Shown piece after piece: positions 26,645-34,711 of a stretch of DNA of 64,000 bases (its first letter is position 1; each line of letters begins with the position of its first letter). The DNA is from Gordonia sp. SID5947. GTDB taxonomy: Bacteria > Actinomycetota > Actinomycetes > Mycobacteriales > Mycobacteriaceae. Location of the stretch: NCBI RefSeq assembly GCF_009862785.1, contig NZ_WWHU01000001.1, positions 4,154,001 through 4,218,000 on the forward strand, given 5' to 3'. Under the pieces are notes generated by a model. That model did no database searches. It was not told where the DNA came from and was given only the letters and a program-made list of their open reading frames with translations. A program made the position numbers and the translations under genes.

Positions 26645-27064
26645 TCAGGTTCGGTCCTGCGCGAGTTCGGCGAGACGCGGTAGGACGACGTCGCGCCATC
26701 CGGGACCCATCCGGTCGAACGCCGCGGCCATCCGGGTGTCGTCGAGGTCGAAGCCCGAGTGCTCGAGCAGCAGGCGCGTTCCTGTCCCCTCCGGCACCAA
26801 AGTCCAGGTGAGCGTCCAGTTCGCGGTGAACGTGTAGACGAACCGGGACGGCGGATCGACCTCGAGGACCCGGCAGGGTTGGAGTCCGAAACCCGGCATG
26901 TCGAGGGTGAACTCATGTCCGATCTCGGGCCGGATGTCGCCGGGCGCCCACCAGCGCTCCACGAGTTCGGGTTCGGTGAGGGTGCGCCAGACGGCGTCGG
27001 GGCGGGCCGCGACGAACTGGTCGACGCGGATCACCGCGGAGCGGCCAGTGGAATCGGTGGTCAT
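26645..27064 (-). CDS. SRPBCC (AHSA1-like) family protein
   Basis: 139 residues with the START-like fold: FVAARPDAVWRTLTEPELV, ERWWAPGDIRPEIGHEFTLD and GTRLLLEHSGFDLDD. It overlaps the ArsR gene by four bases (ATGA). The ArsR-AHSA1 pairing is common in actinobacteria; the bound ligand is unknown. Confidence 0.85.
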   Translation of the reverse strand: MTTDSTGRSAVIRVDQFVAARPDAVWRTLTEPELVERWWAPGDIRPEIGHEFTLDMPGFGLQPCRVLEVDPPSRFVYTFTANWTLTWTLVPEGTGTRLLLEHSGFDLDDTRMAAAFDRMGPGWRDVVLPRLAELAQDRT

Positions 27065-27375
27065 TCGAGGTCCTCTGCGATGTCGGCGATGTCGGACAGT
27101 CGGGCACGCCAGAAGCGTTCGAAGGGGTGGAGCCAGTCGCTCAGGTCGGCGAGCGGTGCAGCGGTCAGGTGATAGATCCGGTGGCGTCCGCGGGCCTCGT
27201 CGGCGACGAGACCCGCGTCCTTGAGGACCTTCAGGTGTTCGGCGACCGATGAGCGACTCAGGGTGAAGAGAGCGCTGAGGTCGCCGGCGGCCGTGGGTCC
27301 GGTGGCGAGCAACTCCAACAACTGGCGGCGGACCGGGTTGGCCAACGCGAGGAAGACGTCGTCGGAGGTGGACAC
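27061..27375 (-). CDS. ArsR family transcriptional regulator
   Basis: 104 residues. The helix-turn-helix is LSALFTLSRSSVAEHLKVLK and the wing EARGRHRIYHLTAAP. The metal-binding ELCVCDL motif is absent, so it is a non-metal member. It is cotranscribed with the SRPBCC gene and probably binds the palindrome just upstream, controlling itself and perhaps the divergent oxidoreductase. Confidence 0.88.
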   Translation of the reverse strand: MSTSDDVFLALANPVRRQLLELLATGPTAAGDLSALFTLSRSSVAEHLKVLKDAGLVADEARGRHRIYHLTAAPLADLSDWLHPFERFWRARLSDIADIAEDLE

Positions 27376-27390
27376 GATGCGGAATGTTAT

Positions 27391-27406
27391 GTCGGAAATA
27401 TCCGAC
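27391..27406. promoter_or_regulatory. Operator palindrome for the ArsR-type regulator
   Basis: GTCGGA and TCCGAC flank AATA as a perfect inverted repeat, 15 nt before the ArsR start and 94 nt before the divergent gene. Confidence 0.55.
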
Positions 27407-27430
27407 GCGTCAACTGTGGCGAGGTGAACA

Positions 27431-27458
27431 TTGACTCGGACATGGAGTATCGTAGTAA
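27431..27458 (+). promoter_or_regulatory. Candidate promoter of the NAD(P)-binding oxidoreductase gene
   Basis: TTGACT, a 16-nt spacer and TAGTAA stand 42 nt before ATG 27501. Confidence 0.45.
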
Positions 27459-27500
27459 ACTGAGACTGTAAATATCCGAGTAGCTGGGAGCAGGTGCGAC

Positions 27501-28259
27501 ATGAAGGTCGTCATTTTCGGCAACGGGCTCATCGGTGGTCAGGTCGAGGCGAAGATCGCCGCGGCGGGCCACGACGTGGTGGCGCTGGGGCGCAGTTCGG
27601 GCGTGGACACGACCACCGGTGACGGAGTCGCGGAAGCGGTCGCGGGGGCCGACGTCGTCGTCGACCTCACCAACTCGCCGTCGTGGCGCGACGACGACGT
27701 CCTGGCGTTCTTCCGGGACTCGACGCAGCATCTGCTCGCCGCGGAACAGGCCGCCGGCGTCGGGCACCACGTGATCTTGTCGATCGTCGGCGCCGACCGG
27801 CTCACCGACGCGGGGTACATGCGCGCGAAGCTCGCCCAGGTGGAGATGGTGCAGGCAGGCCCGATCCCGTACTCGATCGTGCGGTCGACGCAGTTCTTCG
27901 AATTCGTCGCCGGGATCGCCGATGCGGGGGCCCGTGGCGACGTCGTACATGCAACGCCGGCGCATCTGCAGCCGATCGCCTCGCGCGACGTGGTGGGCCG
28001 GGTCAGCGAGATCGTCGTCGGGACGCCGGTCGACGGAACGGTCGAGATCGCGGGTCCCGAGGCGATCGGCATCGACGAACTGGTCCGGCGGCTGTTCGCG
28101 ACGACCGGCGATCCGCGAACCGTGCAGACCGATCCCGAGGCGGGCTATTTCGGCGCGATGCTCGACGATGCGGCACTGGTGCCCACTCCGGGTGCGGATG
28201 CATGGATCGCGCCGACGACATTCGACGACTGGCTCGAGACCGGTGCGCCGATAGGGTGA
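27501..28259 (+). CDS. NmrA/atypical SDR NAD(P)-binding oxidoreductase
   Basis: 252 residues starting MKVVIFGNGLIGGQVEAKIA, the Rossmann glycine motif. VDLTNSPSWRDDDVLAFF and YMRAKLAQVEMVQAG follow; YMRAK keeps Tyr and Lys but at the NmrA-like position. LQPIASRDVVGRV is the segment typical of NAD(P)-binding epimerase-like proteins. The Rrf2 regulator gene starts 4 nt later, so they are co-transcribed. Confidence 0.82.
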   Translation: MKVVIFGNGLIGGQVEAKIAAAGHDVVALGRSSGVDTTTGDGVAEAVAGADVVVDLTNSPSWRDDDVLAFFRDSTQHLLAAEQAAGVGHHVILSIVGADRLTDAGYMRAKLAQVEMVQAGPIPYSIVRSTQFFEFVAGIADAGARGDVVHATPAHLQPIASRDVVGRVSEIVVGTPVDGTVEIAGPEAIGIDELVRRLFATTGDPRTVQTDPEAGYFGAMLDDAALVPTPGADAWIAPTTFDDWLETGAPIG

Positions 28260-28263
28260 GGCC

Positions 28264-28719
28264 ATGAAGCTCTCGACCGGCGTGGAGTGGTCACTTCACT
28301 GCTGCGTGGTGCTGAGCCAGGCCGACCGTCCGGTACCTGCGGCCCGGCTCGCGGAGTTGCACGGTGTCTCCAAGACATACCTTGCGAAACACCTGCAGTC
28401 GTTGGCGCGGGCGAACCTGATCGTGCCCGCCGAGGGACGCGACGGCGGATACGCACTCACCCGCGGCCCCGGCGCCATCACGGTGCTCGACGTGGTCCAG
28501 GCTGTCGACGGCACGCAGCCGGCGTTCCGATGTACCGAGATCCGTCAGCAGGGCATTCTCGCAGCGCCGCCGGAACAGTGCGTCTCCGCGTGCGGCATCG
28601 CAAAGGTGATGGCCGCCGCCGAGCAGGCCTGGCGAGCGTCGCTGTCGGGCGTGACCATCGCGGATCTTGCTGCAACACTTGACATCAACCAATTGAAGAA
28701 CATCCTGGCGGCCTCCTGA
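28264..28719 (+). CDS. Rrf2 family transcriptional regulator
   Basis: 151 residues. MKLSTGVEWSLHCCVVLSQA opens the family fold; the helix-turn-helix is LAELHGVSKTYLAKHLQSLA and GRDGGYALTRGPGAITVLDV follows. Three Cys at about 91-115 (FRCTEI, EQCVSACGI) match the Fe-S or redox Cys of IscR/NsrR-type members. It probably senses redox or nitric-oxide stress and controls the oxidoreductase upstream. Confidence 0.85.
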   Translation: MKLSTGVEWSLHCCVVLSQADRPVPAARLAELHGVSKTYLAKHLQSLARANLIVPAEGRDGGYALTRGPGAITVLDVVQAVDGTQPAFRCTEIRQQGILAAPPEQCVSACGIAKVMAAAEQAWRASLSGVTIADLAATLDINQLKNILAAS

Positions 28720-28782
28720 CCGACCGGCGACCGGCATCGAGATGTACGGTTCGCCGTCGCGCGGGTTGTTCGCTACTCTGGG

Positions 28783-28853
28783 GATGCGACTGGCGAGGCC
28801 GGAATCAACCGGCGTGGAGCGCAACTGTCAGAGGCATCGTCCGCCTGGGTGTC
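28783..28853 (+). ncRNA. Candidate ZTP (pfl-motif) riboswitch
   Basis: The leader carries the conserved pfl elements in order: GACTGGCG (28788-28795), a short hairpin GCCGG-AATCAA-CCGGC (28798-28813), GGAGCG (28816-28821) and, after a 19-nt linker, CCGCCTGGG (28841-28849). GGCG can pair with CGCC as in the ZTP pseudoknot, and GATGC/GCAAC makes a partial P1. A -10-like TACTCT at 28774-28779 puts the RNA at the very 5' end. The gene controlled is a type II NADH dehydrogenase, not a purine or folate gene, which is unusual. Recognised by eye only. Confidence 0.7.
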
Positions 28854-28881
28854 CCGGAGAACTCTCCTGGAGGACAGCTGC

Positions 28882-30339
28882 ATGAACGACGACACACCCA
28901 CCGACGAGACACCCATCGATGCGCCGACCCGCGAGCGCGGCGAAAACGCACGTCATCGCGTGGTCATCATCGGCTCGGGGTTCGGCGGACTCACCGCGGC
29001 GCGACAACTGGCAAAGGCCGACGTCGATGTCACCGTGATCGCGCGGACCACCCACCATCTCTTCCAGCCACTGCTCTATCAGGTCGCCACCGGACTGATC
29101 TCCGAAGGTCAGATCGCACCTGCGTTACGCGTGGTGTTGCGCAAACAGAGCAACACCACGGTGGTCCTCGGCGAGGTGGAGACCATCGACCTTGAGCGGC
29201 GCAGTGTGACGTCGCGGCTGCTGGAGCGCGTCACCGAGACGTCGTTCGACAGTCTGATCGTCGCCGCGGGTGCCGATCAGTCGTACTTCGGCAACGATCG
29301 GTTCGCGGAGTACGCGCCCGGATTGAAGACCATCGACGACGCGCTCGAATTGCGCGGACGCATCCTCGGCGCCTTCGAACAGGCCGAACTCTCCGACGAC
29401 CCGGACGAACGCGCACGTCTGCTCACCTTTGTGGTGGTCGGCGCGGGGGCGACCGGTGTGGAGATGGCCGGGCAGATCGCCGAGATGGCGACAAAGACGC
29501 TGCGGGGGTCGTTCCGCAACATCGACCCGACCGAGTCGCGGGTGATCCTCCTGGACGCCGCGCCTGCCGTGCTTCCGCCCTACGGCGGCAAGCTGAGCCG
29601 CCGCGCCGCGAAGCGTCTGGCCAAGAACGGGGTGGAGATCCAGCTCGGGGCCATGGTCGTCGACATGGACTATCACGGCCTGGTCGTGAAAGACCAGGAC
29701 GGCACCACACGGCGGATCGAGAGCCAGTGCAAGGTGTGGTCGGCAGGCGTCGCGGCGAGCCCGCTGGGGCGTCAGCTGGCCGAGCAGAGCGACGTCGAAC
29801 TCGACCGCGCCGGGCGGGTGAAGGTCGAGCCCGACCTCACCGTGACCGGGCATCCGAACGTCTTCGTCGTCGGCGACCTGATGGCGGTCGACGGCGTGCC
29901 CGGGATGGCCCAGGGCGCGATCCAGGGCGCGAAGTACGCGACCTCGGCCATCCAGGCGGGGCTGCGCGGCGCCGACCCGACGGCCCGTAAGCCGTTCTCG
30001 TACTGGGACAAGGGCTCGATGGCGACGATTGCCCGCTACAGTGCGGTCGCGAAGATCCCCATCCCGGGCACATCGCGCAGCATCGAGTTCTCGGGCTTCG
30101 TCGCGTGGCTGGGATGGTTGTTCCTGCACCTGCTGTATCTGGTGGGATTCCGCAATCGGTTCACGACGCTCGTCGACTGGTTCTTCGCCTTCACCAGCCG
30201 CAGTCGCACCCAGCTGGCCATCACCGAACAGCAGGTCTTCGCGCGCAACGCGATCGGTGTCCTCGAGAGCCTGGAACGGTCGGATCGCACAGCGGCGCCC
30301 GACCGTGCCCCACGGGTGGAGGAACGGCAGAGTGCATAG
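28882..30339 (+). CDS. ndh: Type II NADH:quinone oxidoreductase (NDH-2)
   Basis: 485 residues from ATG 28882 (GGAGG upstream). It moves electrons from NADH to menaquinone without pumping protons. FAD motif GSGFGG at 31-36; NADH motif GAGATGVEMAGQ from about 187; quinone-site segment near AQGAIQGAKYATSAIQ; the C-terminal amphipathic/hydrophobic stretch LGWLFLHLLYLVGFRNRF attaches it to the membrane. Its leader looks like a ZTP riboswitch, suggesting control by the purine/folate one-carbon signal. Confidence 0.9.
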   Translation: MNDDTPTDETPIDAPTRERGENARHRVVIIGSGFGGLTAARQLAKADVDVTVIARTTHHLFQPLLYQVATGLISEGQIAPALRVVLRKQSNTTVVLGEVETIDLERRSVTSRLLERVTETSFDSLIVAAGADQSYFGNDRFAEYAPGLKTIDDALELRGRILGAFEQAELSDDPDERARLLTFVVVGAGATGVEMAGQIAEMATKTLRGSFRNIDPTESRVILLDAAPAVLPPYGGKLSRRAAKRLAKNGVEIQLGAMVVDMDYHGLVVKDQDGTTRRIESQCKVWSAGVAASPLGRQLAEQSDVELDRAGRVKVEPDLTVTGHPNVFVVGDLMAVDGVPGMAQGAIQGAKYATSAIQAGLRGADPTARKPFSYWDKGSMATIARYSAVAKIPIPGTSRSIEFSGFVAWLGWLFLHLLYLVGFRNRFTTLVDWFFAFTSRSRTQLAITEQQVFARNAIGVLESLERSDRTAAPDRAPRVEERQSA

Positions 30340-30384
30340 CGCATAGCGCGCACGCGCGCCCCCGGTCGGCGGTAAGGTCCGGTG

Positions 30385-30891
30385 ATGAAGCAGCTGATCC
30401 GGGCACTCGTCGGTGTGATCGCGTTGACGGTCGTGGGCGGGCTTCTTCCCGCGCAGGCGACAGCGACTCCGTCGTCCGGGATTTCGGCGGTCACTCTCGC
30501 CGAAGGTGACATCCCCGCGGGGCTCCTGCCGTTCGTTCCCGCGGGCGTGCACGTCGCGGTCCGGGAGATCACCGTCGCGCCGGGCGGGACCACCGGCTGG
30601 CACTATCACGACGGTGACCTGATCGGTCTGGTCCGCTCCGGCACCCTCACCCACCCCGGACCCGATTGCGTGGCGACGGTCTACGGGCCCGGCGAGATCA
30701 TCCGGGAGCCGCGCGGACAGGCCAACACTCACGTCGGTCGCAACCTGGGTGCGACGGCTGTGGTTCTCGACGTGCTGTACCTGATACCGCTGGGCAAACC
30801 ACTGTCGGAGGATGCGCCCGCCCCGGGTGCGACGGAGCGTAGCGATCTGGCCTCGATTGATCGCTTCTGTCGATCAATGGGGCGAATCTGA
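30385..30891 (+). CDS. Secreted cupin-domain protein
   Basis: 168 residues from ATG 30385; GTG 30382 is an adjacent alternative. The signal peptide ends near PAQATA (about residues 22-27). The cupin barrel has TTGWHYHDGDLIGLV, with HYHD giving metal ligands, and NTHVGRNLG later. Two Cys (DCVAT and DRFCRS) could form a disulfide outside the cell. Ligand unknown. Confidence 0.8.
   Translation: MKQLIRALVGVIALTVVGGLLPAQATATPSSGISAVTLAEGDIPAGLLPFVPAGVHVAVREITVAPGGTTGWHYHDGDLIGLVRSGTLTHPGPDCVATVYGPGEIIREPRGQANTHVGRNLGATAVVLDVLYLIPLGKPLSEDAPAPGATERSDLASIDRFCRSMGRI
30856..30878 (+). terminator. Hairpin at the end of the cupin gene
   Basis: ATTGATCG and CGATCAAT form a perfect 8-bp stem with a 7-nt loop inside the last codons. 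It may end transcription just past the stop, although only a weak T-rich tract (TCTTTCTC) follows. Confidence 0.4.
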
Positions 30892-30985
30892 GTCTTTCTC
30901 GTAGAACAATCGTCGCCCTACGATCGGACATCGGCCACCACGCGCCGTGTCACAGCAGGCCGGCGGGACGAGGAGATCTCACGTC

Positions 30986-32272
30986 ATGTCCGCCCCCGAG
31001 TCAGTTGCGGAGACCGCCGAGGAGGCTCCGTCGGCCAGCGCCGTCATCGAGCGTCCGAGCGGTCGACTGCTGCGTCCGCGCGACGTACTCCGCGACCTCG
31101 GCGGCACCTACGTCGTCAACGGTGTCGTCGGGCTGATCTTCTCCGCGTCCGGCCCGGTCGCGGTGATCCTGGCGGCCGGTGCGGCCGGCAAGCTCGACGC
31201 CGACGTGTTGTCGTCGTGGATCTTCGGCGTGTTCGTGTTGAACGGCATCCTGACGCTCATCGCGAGCTGGGTGTACCGCATGCCGCTGGCGTTCGCGTGG
31301 ACGATCCCCGGCACGGTCTTGGTCGGCGCCTCCCTGAAACACCTTTCCTGGGCGGAGGTGCTGGGAGCGTTCCTTGTCTCCGGTGTGCTGATCCTGGTCA
31401 TCGGTTCGACCGGACGGGTGCGAAAGGTCATGTCTGCCTTGCCGACACCGATCGTGATGGCGATGGTGGCCGGTGTCTTCTTACAGTTCGGCATCGACGT
31501 GGTGCGCTCGGTCGGCGCGGATCCCATTGTGGCGCTGCCGATCGTGGTCGCCTTCTTCCTCCTGCAATGTCACGGCACGCTGTCGCGCTGGATGCCGCCG
31601 ATCATCGGTGCCTGCCTGGCGGGTGCGGTGGCCGTCGCGGTGAGCGGCAAGTTCCACCTCGGGCACGAGACGACGTCGTGGCTGGCCACCCCGATGGTGC
31701 AGACTCCTGAATTCAGCGTCCGTGCCTTGCTGGAGCTGGTGGTCCCGTTGGTGATCACCGTGATCGTCGTGCAGAACGGTCAAGGAGTCGCGGTCCTGAA
31801 GTCGGCGGGCCATCAGGCGCCGGTCAACGTCGTCACGATCGCCTGCGGTGTGTGGTCGATGCTGTCGGCGGCGGTGGGTGCGATCTCGAGCTGTCTCGCC
31901 GGCCCCACCAATGCGTTGCTGGTCGCAGGCGGGGAACGGAAACGGCAGTACACCGCGGCACTCACGTTCGGCGTGCTCGCCATCATGGTGGGGCTGTTCG
32001 CCCCACTCTTCGTCGCGCTGATGAACGCCATGCCCGCCGCGTTCATCGCCACCGTCGGTGGGCTGGCGCTGCTGGGCGCTCTGCAGAACGCCTTCCGATC
32101 GGCGTTCGGTTCGGGATTCACGATGGGCGCACTCGTGACGTTCCTCGTCTCCATCTCGGATCTCAGCTTCCTGAACATCGGTTCGGCGTTCTGGGGATTG
32201 ATCGCCGGGCTCGCGGTGTCACGCCTGGTGGAGCGGGACGACTTCCGGGCCGTGCGGGCAACGCGAGGGTAG
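30986..32272 (+). CDS. BenE-type (benzoate/H+ symporter) membrane transporter
   Basis: 428 residues from ATG 30986 after GAGGAG. About twelve membrane segments are visible, starting VVNGVVGLIFSASGPVAVIL. PLAFAWTIPGTVLVG and SSCLAGPTNALLVAGGERKR are typical BenE segments. It imports aromatic acids with protons. No ring-cleavage genes are adjacent, so the substrate is not certain. Confidence 0.85.
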   Translation: MSAPESVAETAEEAPSASAVIERPSGRLLRPRDVLRDLGGTYVVNGVVGLIFSASGPVAVILAAGAAGKLDADVLSSWIFGVFVLNGILTLIASWVYRMPLAFAWTIPGTVLVGASLKHLSWAEVLGAFLVSGVLILVIGSTGRVRKVMSALPTPIVMAMVAGVFLQFGIDVVRSVGADPIVALPIVVAFFLLQCHGTLSRWMPPIIGACLAGAVAVAVSGKFHLGHETTSWLATPMVQTPEFSVRALLELVVPLVITVIVVQNGQGVAVLKSAGHQAPVNVVTIACGVWSMLSAAVGAISSCLAGPTNALLVAGGERKRQYTAALTFGVLAIMVGLFAPLFVALMNAMPAAFIATVGGLALLGALQNAFRSAFGSGFTMGALVTFLVSISDLSFLNIGSAFWGLIAGLAVSRLVERDDFRAVRATRG

Positions 32273-32368
32273 GCAACCTGCAGAACGACTCGGCCCTGGC
32301 CGGAGAGCCGATACCGTGGACGCTGTGGCTTCCGACGTGGTCACGATGCGACCAGAGGAGTTTCGGCG

Positions 32369-32827
32369 ATGAGTGAACGGTTCGAGGTGGCCAGGGTGAT
32401 CGAGGCCGACAAGGCGGAGATATTCGCGCTGTTGTGTTCGCCTGCGGGGCATGTCGCGATCGACAGCTCGGGGATGCTGCAGAGTGCCGAGGGCGCATCT
32501 GTGCAGGCGGTCGGCGACGAGTTCCTCGTCCACATGGACCGCGAGTCGCTGAATGACCGGCCGATGGGCAAATACGATGTCCGCGTGATCATCACCGGCT
32601 TCGACCGGGATCGGTGGGTCGAATGGTCGATCGCCGGAATGGTCCGCCCTCCGTTGGATCACCGGTACGGGTACCGACTGGACCCGGTGGACGGCGGCAC
32701 GCGCGTGACCTCGTATTACGACTGGAGCCGAGTTCGCGATGAGGCTCGCGGTGTCTTCCCGATCCTCCCGGAAGCGGCGATCCGGGCAACGCTCGGAATC
32801 CTCGCGCGCACTGTCGAGACGGGTTGA
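32369..32827 (+). CDS. SRPBCC family protein
   Basis: 152 residues: FEVARVIEADKAEIFALLCS begins the fold, VDGGTRVTSYYDWSRVRDEA is the later beta-strand and start of the C-terminal helix. A lipid or polyketide binding pocket is likely; the ligand is unknown. Single gene between the transporter and the LGFP protein. Confidence 0.8.
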   Translation: MSERFEVARVIEADKAEIFALLCSPAGHVAIDSSGMLQSAEGASVQAVGDEFLVHMDRESLNDRPMGKYDVRVIITGFDRDRWVEWSIAGMVRPPLDHRYGYRLDPVDGGTRVTSYYDWSRVRDEARGVFPILPEAAIRATLGILARTVETG

Positions 32828-32915
32828 CCAGCGAATACCTTTGCGCCGCAAGTCTCTTGATCAGCCAGATCACCCCCTCTCGGATTCACTGCGTGGTGTA
32901 CGTACACTCCGGAAC

Positions 32916-33539
32916 ATGTCGAGACTTGCACCTCTGCCGCGGCCGATCCCACTCGCGATGACGCGGCGTCTCCTCGCGGCGTCGATGGTTCTCGCCGTCT
33001 CCGTGGTCGGCGCCGTTCTCGGTGTTGCCCGACCCGCATCGCCTGCCCATGCGGACATCGTCCTCGGTGGGCATTCGGTGGGCGGCAAGATCGGGGACGC
33101 GTACATCTTCAGCGGTGGAATCCTCAAGTGGGGACTGCCGACCGGCGCCGAGCACGCGGCGGCCAAGGGCGGACGATTTCAGAACTTCAAGCGCGATGCG
33201 TCGTTCTACTGGCATCCGTCGGTCGGTGGTGGCAATGCGCATGAGGTGGGCGGAGCCATCCGCCAGCGGTGGTACGCCTCGGGAGCCGAACGCGGTCCGA
33301 TGGGTTATCCCACCAGTAGTGAGCTCTCGGTGGGCAGTGGTCTCCTGAACAACTTCCAGGGCGGCGTCATCTGCTTCAGCGATTCGGGCGGGGTTCAGGT
33401 CGTCCGCGGTGGAATCCTGAAGAAGTGGCAGGCCCAGAAGAGCGCCGGCGGCTACTACGGAGTGCCGCTCGGCGGTCAGTACAAGGTCGGCGGACGCTAT
33501 GCCCAGGACTTCCAGAACGGCACGATCTTCTGGCCGTGA
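32916..33539 (+). CDS. Secreted LGFP-repeat protein
   Basis: 207 residues from ATG 32916, with a long signal peptide ending at about ASPAHA (residue 46); ATG 32958 is an alternative start. Four to five LGFP-type repeats follow (ILKWGLPTG, RGPMGYPTSSE, GYYGVPLGG), each about 50 residues, thought to tether proteins to the cell wall in corynebacteria and relatives. There is no separate catalytic domain. Confidence 0.85.
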   Translation: MSRLAPLPRPIPLAMTRRLLAASMVLAVSVVGAVLGVARPASPAHADIVLGGHSVGGKIGDAYIFSGGILKWGLPTGAEHAAAKGGRFQNFKRDASFYWHPSVGGGNAHEVGGAIRQRWYASGAERGPMGYPTSSELSVGSGLLNNFQGGVICFSDSGGVQVVRGGILKKWQAQKSAGGYYGVPLGGQYKVGGRYAQDFQNGTIFWP

Positions 33540-33571
33540 TGCCCGGTCGGTTCCACGCGATCGGCCGACTG

Positions 33572-34120
33572 CTACGCGGCCCGGTCGGGGCGGCGGCCGA
33601 GTAGCCCGAGAGCCCGGTGCCAGGCGTCGCCGCTCTCGATCGCGAGGACCGGTGCGAACACCGCGTCGTCGCCTCGGTCGGTAGGGATCCGTTCCGCCTG
33701 CGCGACGACGAGGTCCACGATGTCGGGTGATGGTCGATATGCGTTCCCGACGGCGTCCCACACGTGCACGGCCAGGTCGAGCGTGTGAATCGCCAGCACC
33801 ACCTCGAGTGGGATCGCCTCCTGCCGGATCTCGATCAACCGCACCTGATCGGCGGGGTCGCCGTCGATGGCTGCGGTCAGTGCGGCTCGGGACTCGCCCC
33901 ATAGCGTGCGGGGTTTTGGCAGGTAGGCGGACCGGTCGGCATCGCCGTCGGTGATCGCGGCCGCAAAACCGAAGTTCTGTCCGACCATGTGGCAGAGCAG
34001 ATCTTCGATTGTCCAGCCCGCACAGTGGCTCGGTGCGGGCATCATCGTTGGGGTGAGTGCGCGGATCGTGTCGTCGGCATCGGCGAGCGCACGGCGATGG
34101 AGTTGTTCGATGGGGGTCAT
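33572..34120 (-). CDS. TIGR03086/maleylpyruvate-isomerase-like (DinB fold) protein
   Basis: 182 residues. The metal triad is suggested by HCAGWTIEDLLCHMVGQN and IHTLDLAVHVWD. Such mycothiol-dependent or metal-binding proteins have a DinB four-helix bundle. It diverges from a MarR gene across a long palindrome and is the likely regulated target. Substrate unknown. Confidence 0.8.
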   Translation of the reverse strand: MTPIEQLHRRALADADDTIRALTPTMMPAPSHCAGWTIEDLLCHMVGQNFGFAAAITDGDADRSAYLPKPRTLWGESRAALTAAIDGDPADQVRLIEIRQEAIPLEVVLAIHTLDLAVHVWDAVGNAYRPSPDIVDLVVAQAERIPTDRGDDAVFAPVLAIESGDAWHRALGLLGRRPDRAA

Positions 34121-34123
34121 CTG

Positions 34124-34151
34124 CTAATCATCTACCACGGTAGATTATTAG
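34124..34151. promoter_or_regulatory. Long MarR operator between divergent genes
   Basis: A 28-bp inverted repeat: CTAATCATCTACC and GGTAGATTATTAG are complementary at 12 of 13 positions around AC. It lies 3 nt from one start codon and 14 nt from the other, so one bound repressor could block both genes. Confidence 0.65.
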
Positions 34152-34165
34152 GGAAGGGGTAGCGC

Positions 34166-34621
34166 ATGGCGGGCGATGAGCTCGAGATGGATCTCGGTGC
34201 CGCGGCCGGTGCGCTCGCCCGGGCGATGGTGGCCGCCGAGAAGCCGATACTGGACGAGGCCGGTCTGTCGATGTGGGAGTACGTGGTGCTCGATGCGCTC
34301 GTCGACGCCACTGCAATCTCTCAAACGGAACTGTCGCGCCGGACGCGGCGGGACCCGACCAGGCTCGGACACCTGCTCGACGAGCTGACCGAACGTGGAT
34401 TGGTCGAGCGCGCCCGCTCGACCGACCGCAGACGGGTAACTGTGTCGATGACGCCCGCGGGCCGCCGATCACATGGCGGGGTGAAGCAGCGAATCCGTGC
34501 CATGGAGGAGTCGTTCCTGCGTTCGGCCGTGGGCGATGCCGGCGGGTCGACCGCGCGGGCGTTGCTCAGCAGGCTCGGTCGGGCGGCACGGGATCTCGGC
34601 GGTCCGGGATCAGACGTCTGA
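34166..34621 (+). CDS. MarR family transcriptional regulator
   Basis: 151 residues. The helix-turn-helix is AISQTELSRRTRRDPTRLGH and the wing RARSTDRRRVTVSMTPAGR. GAAGGGG precedes ATG 34166. It probably represses itself and the divergent DinB-fold gene through the palindrome between them. Confidence 0.88.
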   Translation: MAGDELEMDLGAAAGALARAMVAAEKPILDEAGLSMWEYVVLDALVDATAISQTELSRRTRRDPTRLGHLLDELTERGLVERARSTDRRRVTVSMTPAGRRSHGGVKQRIRAMEESFLRSAVGDAGGSTARALLSRLGRAARDLGGPGSDV

Positions 34622-34711
34622 CCGGGGGATCCGAGTTAGGGCCGGATCCGTGTGCACGGGCGTTTGGTCGACATGCGACGGAGGCCGAAGGTCGCGGAGT
34701 ACAAACAGATC

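Noticed and set aside
25288..26916. Longer (542-residue) acyltransferase
   Set aside because: The first 120 residues overlap the SRPBCC gene out of frame; the TTG at 26559 has a good ribosome site.
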